DNA from: Prinia subflava
Taxonomy: Eukaryota; Chordata; Aves; Passeriformes; Cisticolidae
DNA: 64,000 nt
Assembly: GCF_021018805.1 (NCBI RefSeq)
Contig: NC_086253.1
Location: 36,953,583-37,017,582 of the forward strand
Direction of reading: 5' to 3'
Shown here piece after piece: positions 46,918 through 60,650 of this stretch. Made by a program: the position numbers and the translations under genes. The notes beneath the pieces were generated by a model. It had not been told where the DNA came from, made no database searches, and saw only the letters and a list, made by a program, of their open reading frames with translations. Numbering within the stretch: position 1 is the first letter of the stretch; each line of letters starts with the position of its first letter.

Positions 46918-48914
46918 ACACTTTTAAAATTTTCCTTTTAACATAAAGCATTTCAATAAGATTAATTAGTTCTCCCAGTATGAGTAGTTACCATAAATAA
47001 ATATGATATTTTTTAATGAATAGGCCGAGTAATTTTTTATTTTTGTCAAGAGTTTTCATTATCTCAAATCATTAGCTGTTTTTAGGCCTGCTTGAAGTGC
47101 ACAAGCATAACTATCCTCAAAGGTGAAATTGCTGGCTGTACTGTACTGTTTGCAAGTTGGTGCATTTTTCATGACATGACAGGGAAAAGGCCAGATCAAC
47201 CACTGAGGGGCAAAACTTGAACTGGCCAAATTTATCTCACAGAATGTGTAAAAATAGTCTTTTTATATCATGAGCTGTCCACAGTTCCCCATAGGATGCT
47301 CCCCTATTCTACCTGCCAAATGTAGTTCCACACGTCCTTGAAGCAAGTCAGTCTTTGTGTTCATAGTCGTGTGCTATTCCTGGCCAGATTACTCATGTGC
47401 CCTAAGAGGGCAAAGACAACTGTTGAGTTCCTCGTGACTCATATCAGACCAGGAAAGGACTTTTAGCATGGTAAATTAAATATTTCTCAATTTTGAGCCC
47501 AAGAGGAAAGCTGAAGATACAGGACAGGTTAAACTCTCTGATTTTTGAGGAGGGGAGTTGTTTGCTAACAAACCTATTGAGACAACCAACAGCAAAGACA
47601 GAAGTAAAAAACATTAAGTCTTTACTTATTCTAATGCAACAAGATGAATGGGTAAACATTTTTCTGTACCCAAGATGATAATTACATTTTCCAACAGAGT
47701 TTTTGAAACAATAGCACTTATGTGTATGGTAAAGAAACACAGTAACTAATTGTGAAAAATTAGTCATAAGCAAGAATGAGATAAATTTGTTTACATTCAA
47801 TTTAGTATTTATAAATAGCAAACCATTTTAGCTGCCAGAGCATATTACAGATGGATGACAAACAAGTATTCCCATAGCAGATGAAGTAAAAACTGTTTGT
47901 CCTATGCGTCTGGAGCCCCAAAGAAATATACAGTACAGAGAATTCCAGCAGGGGCAGATCACTGGTACCAACTCATGGCCCAGCAACCCAAGAAACCCCC
48001 TGACTCGAAGAGAAAGCCTGAGCATGCTGACTGCTTAGGATTAGAGAATTGTGCAGCCAATGAACATTAATTCCTATATTTGCTAAAATACATAAATAGT
48101 AAAAAGTTTTGAACATCAGCCTTCCCACTACTGAGAATCCCAGGATGAAGGAGGACCAAAGGCTACTGGATCCATGGGCGTTAACTATCTTCTGCCTGAT
48201 TTAGCTCTTTTCTATTTCTTTATATCTCTCTAGATAGAAATCTAGAAATAGTTAATCTTCAAATTAACTGTTAAATAAAATCCATATTATTGACTTTGGC
48301 ATGCAGTCTCATTTGAACTTTGATTGGGGTGGAAACATCTCTCACTTATCAGATCTTAACATGGGCTCATAGTCACCTGGTGCTGTTAGTATTAGCTGAC
48401 TTCTTTTTCTCAAATAAATACAAATAGCTGATTTTCTTAAAAGATATTGTTGCTTTTTAATCAAATCTAAGAGTTTTCAAGAGGGTTTTCATCAGAGTCT
48501 TTAAAAAAAAAAAAGGTCTTTCACAAGACACATCCCCATAAAAAAGAGAAAAAAGTCAGCTAGGTGTCATTAATTTTATCTCTTTTTTAACAGCACTGTA
48601 TGCTCCCTACATCAAAAATGCCCCTAGACTGGTGACTGTAGTAGTAGCCTGGCACAAGGAGACTGGCACAAGAAGATTCTGGCTTGGCATAAGCAGAGTG
48701 GGACTTCTGCGAGCACTGTCACATCTCTCAAAAGTGCTCTGATTTTCAGGCTATTGTCTGCTCTTGATATGGTTATCTAGCCCAGTTTTATAAATAAACT
48801 TCTCACCTGTTTTATAGGAAATGGCTCCAGGCGTAATTTTTTCAGTGATACTCACATTTATGTTCTTTGCCAGATGAAAATCAGTTCTACAGTATTAAAA
48901 AATTTTTGTAGCAC

Positions 48915-48920
48915 AAAAAA

Positions 48921-48952
<32 letters not shown>
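48915..48952 (+). repeat. Poly-A tract (A25-G-A12)
   Basis: A-only except for one G at 48940. No retroposed gene could be recognised upstream of it. Confidence 0.95.
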
Positions 48953-48953
<1 letters not shown>

Positions 48954-51307
48954 TCCAAGTTTTAAACTATGAAATACATTCTTACCTTTATGAAAATTAA
49001 ATTATATTCTAATTGTTGTCTCTTTCAGATCCAGAGCATTCTACACAATTACTTTGGATTGGGATTGCCCAACCACAACTGCCATGTTCCAAAACTAGTG
49101 AACTATAGTCTTATATCAGGAGAGTTTAAAATCTCTGTTGTATTTTCCTCCAAATGTATCTCCTTTTAGTCTCAAGGGAGCATAAATGTTATTTTTTCCT
49201 TTGGTCACTCTCACTTTCGTCTCTTCACACACATTGCACCATTACTACTTTTTTTCCTCACTATAAGAAAATTTGGTCAAAAAGCCATCCAAGGCATATA
49301 CCAGTTGAGACCCTAATCTAGTGGCCTGTTTATAGGCCAGAGTGAGAAGAAGAGAAATAGTACAATCAAATCATATCATCTTGAAAGACAGAAGGATCAC
49401 CTACACCCACAATGATGAAATGTAAGGTTACAGACAAGAAATAATTTTGCTCGCTTGATTCAGAGATCTGTGTTTGTTTCAGAAACACAGATTTTCAGAA
49501 GGCAAATAGTTGTATGTTCCCCTGGCCCCAATTTTCTTTTCCTTCTCTCTTTAGAGTAAAAGAAAATGTAAATCTTATAGTTTAAATGTACTGTACTTCT
49601 CTTTGATTTTCCTTCTCTAAATTGGATATTAGTATAAATTTGAAAGAAAATATCAATTTAGCATCACAGCATATTTTTGACGCTATTTTGACTCTTAATT
49701 TCTTAATAAAATGTTAATTTGAAGAGCAAAATGGTGTAGATCTTATTGTTTATTTTCAGCTTATTGAAACCCTTTTGAACTTCTGACCTTTACGTGTGAA
49801 GTCAACTTACTTTTTATTTTTACACATGAACAGAGTCTTTTTCAGAGTTTAGCAGCTGCTATGATTTTAGCATTTAGGAAATCTGATAAACATATTCAGT
49901 GATATTCACATAAATACTAGCTATAGTAACTGCAAAGGAACACTTTTATACAGCCTACTCAACACAATCTGGATCAAGTTACTCACACTGGTCAGTAACA
50001 TCTTGTACTAGATAAGATGCATGTTTCTCCAAGTTTATAATCCATACATGTAAACATGAGGGCTACAGAAAATTTACAATTTATGTGTAACATCATAGAA
50101 ATTTAATACTTGTCTAAAGCAGTTTTTACATTTCTACTTGACCGAAGATTCCCTATTCAAGTCCCAGCTGCAAAATTTTAAAGAGCAAAATAAACATTCC
50201 CTTTTTAGCTACTTAAACTACTCCGTTTTTAAAATGGAATATTTGTTTTATTGAACAAAGTAATTTGTGACAAATATTTGGGGAAAGAAAAATGTTTTAT
50301 CCACTACCTGAATTTCTATGAAATTCTAGCCTATAAAACACTAGTTGTCATTGCTGAGCTGGGGCTGGCTGGCAAAGGCAAAGCAGCTGTTTGACTGTCG
50401 CAGTGTGACCCTGCACCTATAGTGCCCAATTTTTTAATATATTAATTTAAACAAAATAAATTGTATCTTTACCCTGGGAAGACTTTTTCACCCAAGGGGT
50501 AAGAAATGAAAATAAATGATAATGGATTTATATATATATTGCTACCTTGAATCCACCTGTGACCTTTGGAACATTTTCTTTCTGAAGATCAGTTTCTTCA
50601 TGTCAAAAAACAAATCAACAGCATTAATTTTACTTTATATATTTCCTGATATCCACTGAAATCACCTGAAATGAACTAAAGTCCTCAGAAATTATAATGA
50701 CCATTATGTTCACTTGTTAGCTTCAGAAAAAGTAGTAATTGAAAGCAGCTCATGCACAGTTCCTTATTTACTATCAGTTAATTATAAATCTCTCTTATAA
50801 ATAACTTCTTCCCTAAGAAAAGAAGACTCATTAAGCCCTCTGTATCATCTCAACCACTTGCAGTCTATTAGCATGTAAAAAATGAATTGGAAAAGATAAA
50901 AACTGCCAAGTATACTATAGATTTTTTTTTAAGCCTGAGAACTCATAGGGAAATTGGGTTACTAGAAAGAAAATTATTTTTTCCTATTAAAAGTTATTCT
51001 GATTACAGGATTTTGTTATCTCAAATGATGAAAAAAAAATCCAAAACAAGAAGAGCTGTCTTTCTGATACTACAACAAATTATTCTTATATTTCATATAG
51101 TCTGTTCCTCCTTGTACTATTTATATTCTGGACACTGGTTTTATGTTAATTTAGAGAACATTGGGGTTTGGGAATTTTTTTCTCTTGGCCTTTCTTGTGA
51201 TTCTTATGGTCTTTTAGCTGATCTAATACTCAATTTTTTTATTATCATACTTAACAATGAATAAGGATGGAGACATCTTATTAATACAGTAATCTTTGCA
51301 AAGAATA

Positions 51308-51637
51308 TCATAGAAACAGAGAATAACAGAATTAACTAGATTGGAAAGACCTTTGAAATCATCAAGTCCAAACTATGACCTAACACCACCTTATCAACTA
51401 AAGCATGGCACTGAGTGCCACATCATCTTTTTTAAATACCTCTGGGGTCACTGACTCCACCACCTCCCTGGGCTCAATTCAAATGGGCTCAATCACTCTT
51501 TCTGTGAAGAATTTTTTTTTGTAATGTCCAGCCTGAACTTCCCCTGGCTTAGCTTAAGAATGTGTCATCTTTTCCTGTCACTGCCTGAGAGAAGAGACTG
51601 ACCCCCACCTGGCTACAGTCTCCTTTCAGAAGGACCT
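51308..51637 (-). mobile_element. CR1 LINE 3' fragment, minus strand
   Basis: It begins with ATCATAGAAACAGAGAATAA, a decayed octamer end, then GAAAGACCTTTGAAATCATC, ACCTAACACCACCTTATCAA, CTCCACCACCTCCCTGGG, AATCACTCTTTCTGTGAAGA, and finally ACCCCCACCTGGCTACAGTC. This is the reverse complement of a typical avian CR1 tail. Confidence 0.9.
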
Positions 51638-52842
51638 TGACTGAAGGGTTTTTTGAGATTGTTTTAAAGTATCTTCCATTTCTTACCATTGTTATTAGCA
51701 AAAATATGAGTTCTGTCTTTACATGAGACAGCCTAAGATCAATAGAAGATGTTTTTGTTAAAGTCGACAGGATGTAGCTAGCCTAGAATGATAGAGAGTA
51801 TTAATAACTCACATTTTATATCTTACATAATATTAAAAAGTTATCAAATCTCATCATCTAATTATTATGGTGTTTTTTCATTTGAGAATTTAAAATGTTG
51901 TTCCCTAACTCTCAAATGGAGTTAGATTTTTTACAGCATTACTCTTAAAATTCTATTAATATATTTCTTTAGAAGCTTTTGACATCTCAGTTACAGAACA
52001 AAACCAAAAAAAAGTTAACTAAAAAATGTTACTTCTCTAACAAATATCCTTCTAGTCCAGTGGAAGATTCAAGTTATATAAACACAGTGAGAATAAAGAT
52101 ATGTATATTTCCCCAAACTGGACTTCACAAAAACAATAAGAATTTTATTTTTAATATAAATTTATATTCCAATTTTTATAACAAATAATTTTAAGTAATA
52201 AAAAATGAGCATTTTGTTCTTAAAATCTGATAATTTATTTTGAAGATTTAAATTTTTTATAAGTTCAAAGAACTAGTTGAAACCAATCAAAATTTTTTGT
52301 CACCTTAATGAAATAATAGATAGAGCAGATGGCACAAATTAACTTTCATTTTTCAAGCTAGGTGAAGCAATACAGATGATTTATTTTGGAACCTGTATCT
52401 GTAAAAATAATTTTCCTTAAGAGACAACCTACATATAATGTGTGGAAAATGCAGTGAAGACCCAACTTCTTTCCAGGATGTGCTTTTGTATATACAGCAT
52501 TTGCAGTTCCTCAAATGCCATTCTTCTGTGATACCAAATGAGCAAAGTCAAATTCTGGAGAGTCCCCCAAGTCATTTTATCTACAACTGAGCTACGGAGT
52601 ATTTAACCAAATAAGTTCAGTTGTCATTGTTGACTTGACTTGTCAAATAGAGGGAGGTTTATTTGAAGTAAAATGACTTTGCCAAAAGCAAGATCAGAGA
52701 TTGGACATCAAAGGGGGGGGGTCTTTTTTTCTTTCTAAATAGTGCTGTTGCTTATGAAAAAGATTCTAAATAGCATTGTTATTTTATAAACTGTTTAATC
52801 AAAAGCAAAATATTGTCCTATCTTCTGACAGAATTAGGTCTA
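51638..52842. other. Non-coding stretch between two CR1 copies
   Basis: AT-rich, no gene recognised. A run of nine G lies at 52713-52721. Confidence 0.55.
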
Positions 52843-53532
52843 AATCACAGAATGGATAAGGTTGGAAGGGACTGCAATAGGTCATCTGATCCTACTTCCC
52901 TGCTCAAAAGCAGAGTCATTTTAGAGCACATGGAATAGGTTTGCATTCAGGTGTTCTTGAATATCTCCACTGGGGGAGACTTCACAATCTCTCTGGAAAA
53001 TTTGTTTGAATGTGCTTGATCATCTATACAGTAAAAAAGTTTTTTCTCATGTTCAGGTGGAACTTCCTGTGCATCAGTTTCTGCCCATTGCCTCTTGTCC
53101 TTTTGCTCAGCACCACTGAGCAGAGCCTGGCTCCATCCTCTTGGCACCCTCCCATCAGATACTGGCAGACATTGATGAGGTGCCCTCTCAGTTGTCCCTT
53201 CTCAAGGCTGAACAGGCCCAGCTCCCTCAACCTGTCCTCATGAGAGAGATGCTCCAGTTCTTTAATCATATTTGTTAACTTCCACTGGACCTTTTCCAGG
53301 TTCTCCATATATCTCCCGTCCTGAGGAGCCCAGAACTGGACACAGCACTCCGGGTGAGGCCTCACCAGAGCTGAGCAGAGGGGCAGGATCACCTCCCCTG
53401 CTCTGCTGGAATGCTCTTCCTAATGCACCCCAGGACAGCGTTGGCCTCTTGGCCACAAGGACACTGCTGGCTCATGGACAGCTTGCTGTCCACCAGGATC
53501 CTCAGGTCCTTCTGCACAGAGCTGCTTTACAG
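52843..53532 (-). mobile_element. CR1 LINE, 5'-truncated, minus strand, with ORF2 carboxy end
   Basis: The largest CR1 piece in the window (about 690 bases). The 3' end is on the left (ATCACAGAATGGATAAGG). The minus strand of 53024-53392 encodes the conserved ORF2 carboxy end, including [17 protein letters not shown] and [14 protein letters not shown], and upstream ORF2 sequence continues to 53532 in other frames. Frame breaks and the 5' truncation make it inactive. The shared words with 12251-12672 suggest the same or a closely related CR1 subfamily. Confidence 0.93.
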
Positions 53533-55105
53533 TCATATATTCTAATCTAATCCTTTGAAACTTGAACAAAATTAATATGGAAACAAGGTTTTACAAATTT
53601 AGCGGATACTGCAGCACAGAGCAATATATATTTTAAATTTTTTTCTAACAGGTATTAAAATTATGTGAGTTATTTTTTACAACAACATACAGAAATTATT
53701 CTCAGAAGCAGATAGAAAATATTTCCATATTTCTTGTAAATTATTATAATTTAAAATTATAAAATAATTATAAAGTAATTATTATCATGATAATAAATCA
53801 TTACAGGATTTCAGTTTACAAATTTACTAATTTTTTCCCTTATATTGGGAAGTAGTGTAAGTGAGAAGTGTAACTGAAGTACTTCCATATAACTGAAGAT
53901 AAAATAACTGAACTGAAGATAAAAATTAGAAATAGTATTTTAAGAATCTGGAGCTGGTTCTACTTTTCTATAGATGTTATTTGGTTACTACAGGTGCTTA
54001 GGAGTTTTAAGAAGATGAGAATAGAGGTCTCACACTATTCCAAATAACTACTCTTTTAAACAGAACATGAATTGATTTATTTCTGTCCAAATTTCATTCT
54101 TTGTCAGTTATGAATCTTAGCACTATTTGTTTGCTTATCATCTCCAGCTGGAAAGAAAGAAAAGACAACAACTCCATGGCATTCAGAATTTTTCTGAACA
54201 GTGAGCAGGATATTTGACCTTACTTCCAATGTCTTTGATATTCAGATATACAGATATACAGCAAAATGAGTATTTTTACAGAAAAGTAATGAAAAAAAGA
54301 ACTCTCTTGTAAAAAAAAAAAAAGGAAAAAAAAAAAAGAAAGAAAGAAAAAAAAAGCTAATAAGCACACTTAAGTTTCTGTAACCAGAAATTTGAACTTT
54401 TCCCCTCCAAAAAACTTTATAGTTTGCTTTCTGAGAAAGACATTTTCTAAAAGAAGTAAAATTTTAAGTTTAGATATACACCCCACCTCACCCCAATTGC
54501 CATTGAAAAATTAGCTTTGAGAAAGAAGATGACTTTTTTGTTCAAATGACACCTCCAGATGCCTTTTATGAGATTCACATTTTTCATGGTAGTCAGACTT
54601 TCAAACACTAGAGGGTGAAGTTGACACTTTAGAAGCCTGGAACAAAAAGTCGTAGTGATGCCTTGAGAGGCTACCTAGAACAGAGGCTAGACAGTGTTAA
54701 AGGAATAAAGTAGGTATCTATTACAAATGCCTTCAAAGGATACACCTTGGGCAGTACAAGAGCCTGGTCAAGCCTACACCCAAGATGCATGATGGATCAC
54801 ACTTTTTCACACTTTTATAAGTTTTGGTCCATTTACATATTGAGGTTAATTGTCCAGTTACAGCTTCAGGTTATGAAGTCCCATCCTCCCAGTTTGCTCT
54901 CCTAAATTTGCTGGTTTTTACACTTTTTGGGCATGAAGCTGCAAAGGTCTCCTTGGTTCTCAGGCTGGAAAAGGATTGTTTTGTTTAACTAAACTATGAG
55001 AAGGACTTGTTAACACTACACATGAAGTTCAGAGTTATATACTAATGCAGCACAGAATCTGGAAATTATGAAACCTAAAACTTAAAGCATGACCAGAGCC
55101 TCACT
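53533..55105. other. Non-coding stretch, no gene recognised
   Basis: AT-rich. It includes an A-rich (AAAG) tract at 54311-54355. No gene or transposon recognised. Confidence 0.55.
54311..54355 (+). repeat. A-rich tract with (AAAG) units
   Basis: A with a few G only. Confidence 0.95.
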
Positions 55106-55111
55106 TATTGT

Positions 55112-55630
55112 TGTTGGAGTCACAAGGTCTAGAAGAAACTATCACGTTGTTTCCCAGACTTTGTTTCAGAGACTTCGGCCCTGGGAGAGATGGCTGGACA
55201 AAAGTGAACTTGTGAATTGGGAGAAACAAGAAACTTACAAGAGTAGCAGCTAAAAGTTACAAGCATAACTGAAATGAACAAAAGAGACAGTACTTGTGCA
55301 TTGGGAGAAACATTGGTTAAATTAAAAATTGGCTTGAAGGGTCATTGATGCCTAAAATTTCACAATGTAAAACTACTAGGTTAAAGTCATTTTATTGCTG
55401 TAATGAAAATTTGACTTTATGTTTGTAATGTGTTACCAAGTTTATATTAATGCTATTTAACTAATAAACTTCAGATTTATTCTTGCAATCAACAGAAAAA
55501 AGTCCCCTAGATTACAATACCTTTAAATTATTAAATACAGTAAGATGAAAGTCTTTGAGGGTAAGTAGTGACATTTTTTCATCTGATAGTAACATAGAAG
55601 TCATTAAATTGTCCTAAATACTGTTGTACA
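55112..55630 (+). mobile_element. Candidate solo LTR
   Basis: It starts TGTTGGAGTC, the same ten bases as the LTRs at 1590 and 28382, and ends GTTGTACA. TATTGT occurs at 55106-55111 and again at 55631-55636, which would be a 6-bp target duplication. AATAAA lies at 55463-55468. The interior is AT-rich and otherwise unlike the other two, and in AT-rich DNA a 6-base match can arise by chance. Confidence 0.35.
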
Positions 55631-55636
55631 TATTGT

Positions 55637-58600
55637 TAACTTGTAGAACTAATTATTATTTTGACTTGTAGATCTATATTTTCATCCCTTTAACCCTTTT
55701 TATCTCTTGGGGCTATTATAATTTGGAGATGAAATCTACATAATTAGATGCTACAAACCTCTTCACTGGAGTAATCTGTTTTCTGTTCTTTAAGCAGTAC
55801 ACAATCTAATGGAATTTGTTGGAGCTTGAAAAGAGATACCAGATGTGTTTAAGAAGTCCTATAAATATCAATGGGTTTACTTCCACTGATTAAATTAACT
55901 TATGGTCTCAAGGAAGGGATATATATTTCACAAATAAAATATTGTCTCATCAACCTCCTCTAAAGGAGAACGCATAGAAGAGTCTGCATTCTTCCACTGA
56001 AGCCATTAAGCTCACAGAAAACTTTTGTGGCTCAACTTCATCAGTAGGAGCTGCTACAGGAACATAGGCTGATCTCAAAATCCACTTTTGTTAAAGGATG
56101 GGTTGAAAAGCATCTTCCATATTTGAAGTAGCTCTTCTGGTCCATCCATACAACATGAAAAAGCCACTTAAGCTGCATTGACATGTATGATTCCTACTTT
56201 ATACAGATTTTGAAACATCAATGGACTGACAAGGTATTTTACCACAGACTCTATGTTTTTGACTCTTCAAGCTTCTTGTTTCTTACAAAACGTTTCCACT
56301 AGCACTACCCATAGGACAGAATATCCACATTGCATATTTTTCCTGCTGAAGACAGAAATATTCTGTTTTGTGTTTAAAAGACAGGGAGCTGCCAACAGGC
56401 TTTGTTCAATCAAGGCAGCAAAGTGAGGCTCAAGAGAGCAGCAACAAACTGTTGTTAACTAAAAACAACAACAATATTTTTAAACTGAACATTTCCATTT
56501 ACTTAAATGGAAATGCAGAAAGAACTTTTGATGGCCTATCTTCAGGAAGAAGTTATTGCAACCAAGGACTAAATGCAAACATTTTATAAAAGGAAAATTA
56601 CTTTCACTATCTCCTTAACAACAACAATAATATTTTAACTCAAACTTTCATGTCACCTTTCTGATTTAGCAGAAAATTTTACTGTTTTATTAATTATAAA
56701 GAAAAAATCATAGAGAATTAGGTGAAGTAATTTTTGCATAAAAAAACAACAAAACCTCCCCCAAAAAATCAATATTTGGTCGCAGCTGTAGCTCAGTCAA
56801 CCAGTGTATGTTTTGAGATAATCACTGAACTGTGAAATTAACAATTGAAGCAATGAATTGGACTTTTTGTCTTCTTTGTTTCAAGATTTTTTATAAAACT
56901 TTATCAGTAGGACAATGCAAAGTAGTTAAGTGTAAAAGGAAACCAAAGTTCCTGTGACAACATTCAAAAGTGATGCTTACCAAGGAAAATAAATGATGTT
57001 AGATTTCATTCAATCTAGCAGCAATTGGATTCTGTAGAATTGCTGAGCACTTTTTTTTTTTTTTTTTTTTTTTTTTGGTAAAAAAAGACTTTCCAGCTCT
57101 TCCGCTAATAACCCTTTAAAAATAAATACTGTGAATTTATGGGCTACATAAAGGAGAGATACAAGAGTGAAAGAAAACAATCATTAACAGTGTTCTTTTG
57201 CAGGTTTTTAAGAAAGGGTAAACTGATTAGTGTTGCTGGGTGCACTACACATCTCCTTTGATTAGGGGATCGATCTTTTTAGTATGATGCTTTAGCATGT
57301 TCACAGAGGGTAAATTTTCTTTAATAAAAAAACAAAACACCACTTCCTTCCCACCAAACTCAATGCCACAGCTCTTATCTGTCACAGCTATCTTCCTCTA
57401 GTGACAAATTACAAACCTTTTAACTACCACAAACCTCTTCAACTGTAGACTCCAATATGACTAAAGCTATGCTTTTAATCTGGCCACATGTAGAGACTGC
57501 TTTGGTACCTGATTAGAAAAAAAGTCAAAATCTAATCTACCCAGATAGGAGCTGGCAACTATCTGAAAATTGACCAGCAAGGCACCAACATCACCAAATA
57601 AAAATCTCAGTTTCTTTGTAAATTGCAGCCTTACCAATTCTCCACCATACAAAAACCCCACTGCATGACCCCATTCCCCCCTGAGTCACATACCTTTCTG
57701 GGAATAGAGCCCTATGCACCAGGAATTGCAGTAGAAAAAAGTGATTCTGTCCTTCAAACACCGTAATATTTATTGGACTCTTGTCTCTGTCAGGTATTGT
57801 TCAACCAGCTACACTAGGAATTGCAAACACGTGATTCAGAATGCACCAGAGCTTGACTATTTGTTAGATTGTGATTGTGTTTGTCACTACAATCTATTAT
57901 GAACCTTTTCATTTAACCCCTTGCCAGTGGTCCATGATGCAAAAAAGCTCTTCTTTTTAATTTCATTTCCATGTTACTAAAACAGAAGCAAAATTGCATT
58001 CCCTCTAACTAATACTGTAATAGAGCTCCCTTTGTTAACCCTTAAAATCTTAAATGTTTCATTGCAGTGGGCAGCAAAAGATAGCAGTTCTTACTTTGTA
58101 AAGGGCAACCTAGATGAGGCCGATTTTCATCTGACCTCTTCTGAGTACAAATGAGAGATCTCATTATCAGACATCAAGTTAGGACTATTAATGTCACAGT
58201 CACCTCACCTTGACCAAGACCTTTGTGGGACTATCAGAGCAGGATCTTGTTGGTGCTTGGCTGGCATATTTCATCAAAAGACTCAGTGGAATATGTGGTA
58301 GGTAACAGCATGTTCTTTTAATAGCTGCTGTCATAGCATAGAAAATGCTCCTTTTATCACATCCACCTATTTTAAGGCATTATTTCCACTTGAAATGCTG
58401 TTGAGAAAGACTACACTAGCCTAAGGTAATACAAATGTATTATCTCCCAGTAATAGGAAGATAAATGTATGACAATTCAGAGCAGTACTTCTTTGCAACC
58501 AGATCATGTGAACAAGAGCTGTGAGCTAATTTCTTTGAAAAGCCCAGGAGCTGCTGCGATCTAGGAGAAACTGTAGAAAAATCCATGAGTTAAATATATT

Positions 58601-59974
58601 GGTCGTGAGGTGGAAGGAGACAGGAAGACAGAGGGAAGAACAGTATACAAATAGTAAGTGCTTTAGAGAATGTAAAGATCAGTAAATCCTGAGCAAAAAC
58701 AAAAGTCTTCATGAATAAAAATTTTAGAGAAAATCTGTTGTGTAAGACTGCTACCAAAAGGATGGGCATAAGCAGAAGTTATTCTTGTCAGGTACCATAA
58801 TATAGAGGACCCTCTCCATTTCTCACAGGTGCGTTGATTTTAGGAAGACACAACTACTTGTACTGGAAAAACAAAAGTAACATTTTGCAATCAGCCCTGA
58901 ATGCAATGAACACAAGAGGAATGAAAACATGACCTGTATATGCAGTACAATACCACTGATAGTGAATTACTTGAGTTCTGAAATAGCCTAGAGAGCCCAG
59001 ACTTCTCTCTCACACCTTTGCAATGTTCATGACTTTTTGGGTCAGCAGAGCAGGAGTCCTTTCACTGCTCCACTGAGGCTCTGAGTGCTCATGCAAATAC
59101 GAGAGGTCTTTGTCTTTTTGCCAGGTCACATTACCCCACTAAATCGTCAGGATCACACTGCTCTGCATTTGTGCCAGTTCTGACCAACTGCAAACCTAAA
59201 TAATTTTCTCACAAGTGTTCTTCTGAAACTTCCCTCACATTCTGAAGCTCCCAGTAGCATTCAGGCCAGCAACATTTTTCTTCTTTTTGTCCTGTATGAA
59301 AGCAACTCATTTCTTTCTCAGATCTTCCTGTGATATTAACAGATAAAATATCAATTTGTCTCATCCTTGATAGCAAAAAACCCATTTGCTCCGGATCATG
59401 GATGAAAGAACTCTTCTCTACACTTTCAATACAGCTGTAAAAATATTTTATTTAAATGTTCTTTTGTTTTCTTTAAAGAGAACACAATTAAAAAAATATT
59501 TTCCCTTTCTTGAGCAAATGTAATAAGGGAAGCCTGTCTTCTGAGCTACTCTTCTGAGAGGTCACAATTCAAAACTGGAAAGGTCCAGAGTCTAAGGGTG
59601 CTCTTTCCCCCAAGTGGCTCATAATCTCACAGCCTAGAACTCCATTCTTACTTCACAGTTCTCCAATTTTGAAGAATTTACTGAAAGGCTAGAATGTACT
59701 GAAAGCTAGAGCAGAATCCCAGACCAAACAAATTAACAAACAAACAAGATTGGAAGAGATTTATCTTGGAAGGTCTGACAGCCTGATAATTGTGACAATT
59801 CCTTATAAAACTAGACAAAATTGATTTACTCAATACAAAAATATAAACCTGTAGGCCATTGCATCTTACACTCAAGAGTTAAGTGTTTGAACTCATCCTG
59901 AAAACATAATAGCTGCAACTGAGTTTAGCAAAAAAAACCTGGTCATCATTTAAGTGTCTTATTTTTGATCTTCA
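55637..59974. other. Non-coding stretch, no gene recognised
   Basis: AT-rich, with a T26 run at 57051-57076. No gene or transposon recognised. Confidence 0.55.
57051..57076 (+). repeat. T26 homopolymer
   Basis: Twenty-six consecutive T. Confidence 0.95.
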
Positions 59975-60548
59975 TGTGATGCAGTTCTGGGAGAAAGAAA
60001 GAAAGTGCGTCGGTGTGCTCACAGAAAGCCAACGGGCTCTGTCACCGCTGGCCCAGACACAGCGACAGAGTGTTAGGGGGTCAGTCTGCAAGCTCGCAAG
60101 CAGTACTGACTCCCGTGGGTTCTTTGCCTGGCAGAGGCTTATGCGAGCGATGGAGACTCGACGGGCAGTGGGAAGAAAGGAGGAAACAATTTCAGACGAA
60201 CCGAGGGTTTATTGCAAACACCTCCTCAGCCCGAAACTGCTCGGGGGGAGAGGGGTGCAGGGGGTTTTTGTCCAAAGGATTTGGAGGGGGGACAAAGGGG
60301 GTGGCCAGCCAACCGGGGCAGGTTGCCAGGGGATACAGGTGTAATAGAACATCGCTTGGACTAATCAGGGGAAAAATAGGAGGGGTTTACAAAGGCGGGA
60401 GACATGACAGGCAGCTAACCGTGTGCCACATGGCAGGTGCCGGAGTCATGTGAGTTAAACAAAGGAACAATCGAGGGGTGGGATACAGGGAACCCAACAA
60501 GTACAAAAGTATAGAAAGCCTAACCGATTAAATTAACACACTGCCACA
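59975..60548 (-). repeat. 3' LTR of the class II provirus (about 574 bp)
   Basis: In the provirus sense it starts TGTGGCAG directly after the polypurine tract and ends CTGCATCACA, giving imperfect inverted termini. The outer boundary could instead be at 59977 or 59980. AATAAA is on the minus strand at 60208-60213, followed by a GC-rich R/U5. The U3 is GC-rich with several pyrimidine runs. Plus-strand open frames across it (up to 146 codons) are shadows. Confidence 0.8.
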
Positions 60549-60568
60549 TCTCCCCGTTTTCTTTTTAC
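60549..60568 (-). promoter_or_regulatory. Polypurine tract of the class II provirus
   Basis: On the minus strand AAAAAGAAAACGGGGAGA lies immediately before the LTR start TGTGGCAG. One C interrupts the purines. Confidence 0.85.
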
Positions 60569-60650
60569 TAAAAGAACAGAAGTGAGGGGGGTCCGGCAGA
60601 TGCTCGGAGTCCAGATAACATTTGGCGAATCGAGGTGGTTGAGCTGGCCA

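Larger units (their letters stand above)
40121..51307. other. Long non-coding stretch, no gene recognised
   Basis: About 11 kb of AT-rich DNA. It contains the tandem duplication, A/C tract and poly-A tract listed separately. The minus-strand frame at 46600-46917 keeps several CpG sites and is noted as a finding, but it lacks a recognisable protein. Nothing else is assignable. Confidence 0.55.

Noticed and set aside
47444..47821. 125-codon minus-strand frame
   Set aside because: Composition typical of AT-rich non-coding DNA, with no exon signals.
48915..48952. Poly-A tract as the tail of a processed pseudogene
   Set aside because: No coding or RNA-gene similarity and no target duplication could be seen upstream.
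50887..51264. 125-codon plus-strand frame with hydrophobic segments
   Set aside because: Ile/Phe/Leu-rich runs arise from T-rich DNA. No start context or splice sites support it.
60013..60453. 146-codon plus-strand frame near the end of the window
   Set aside because: It lies within the LTR of the minus-strand provirus.
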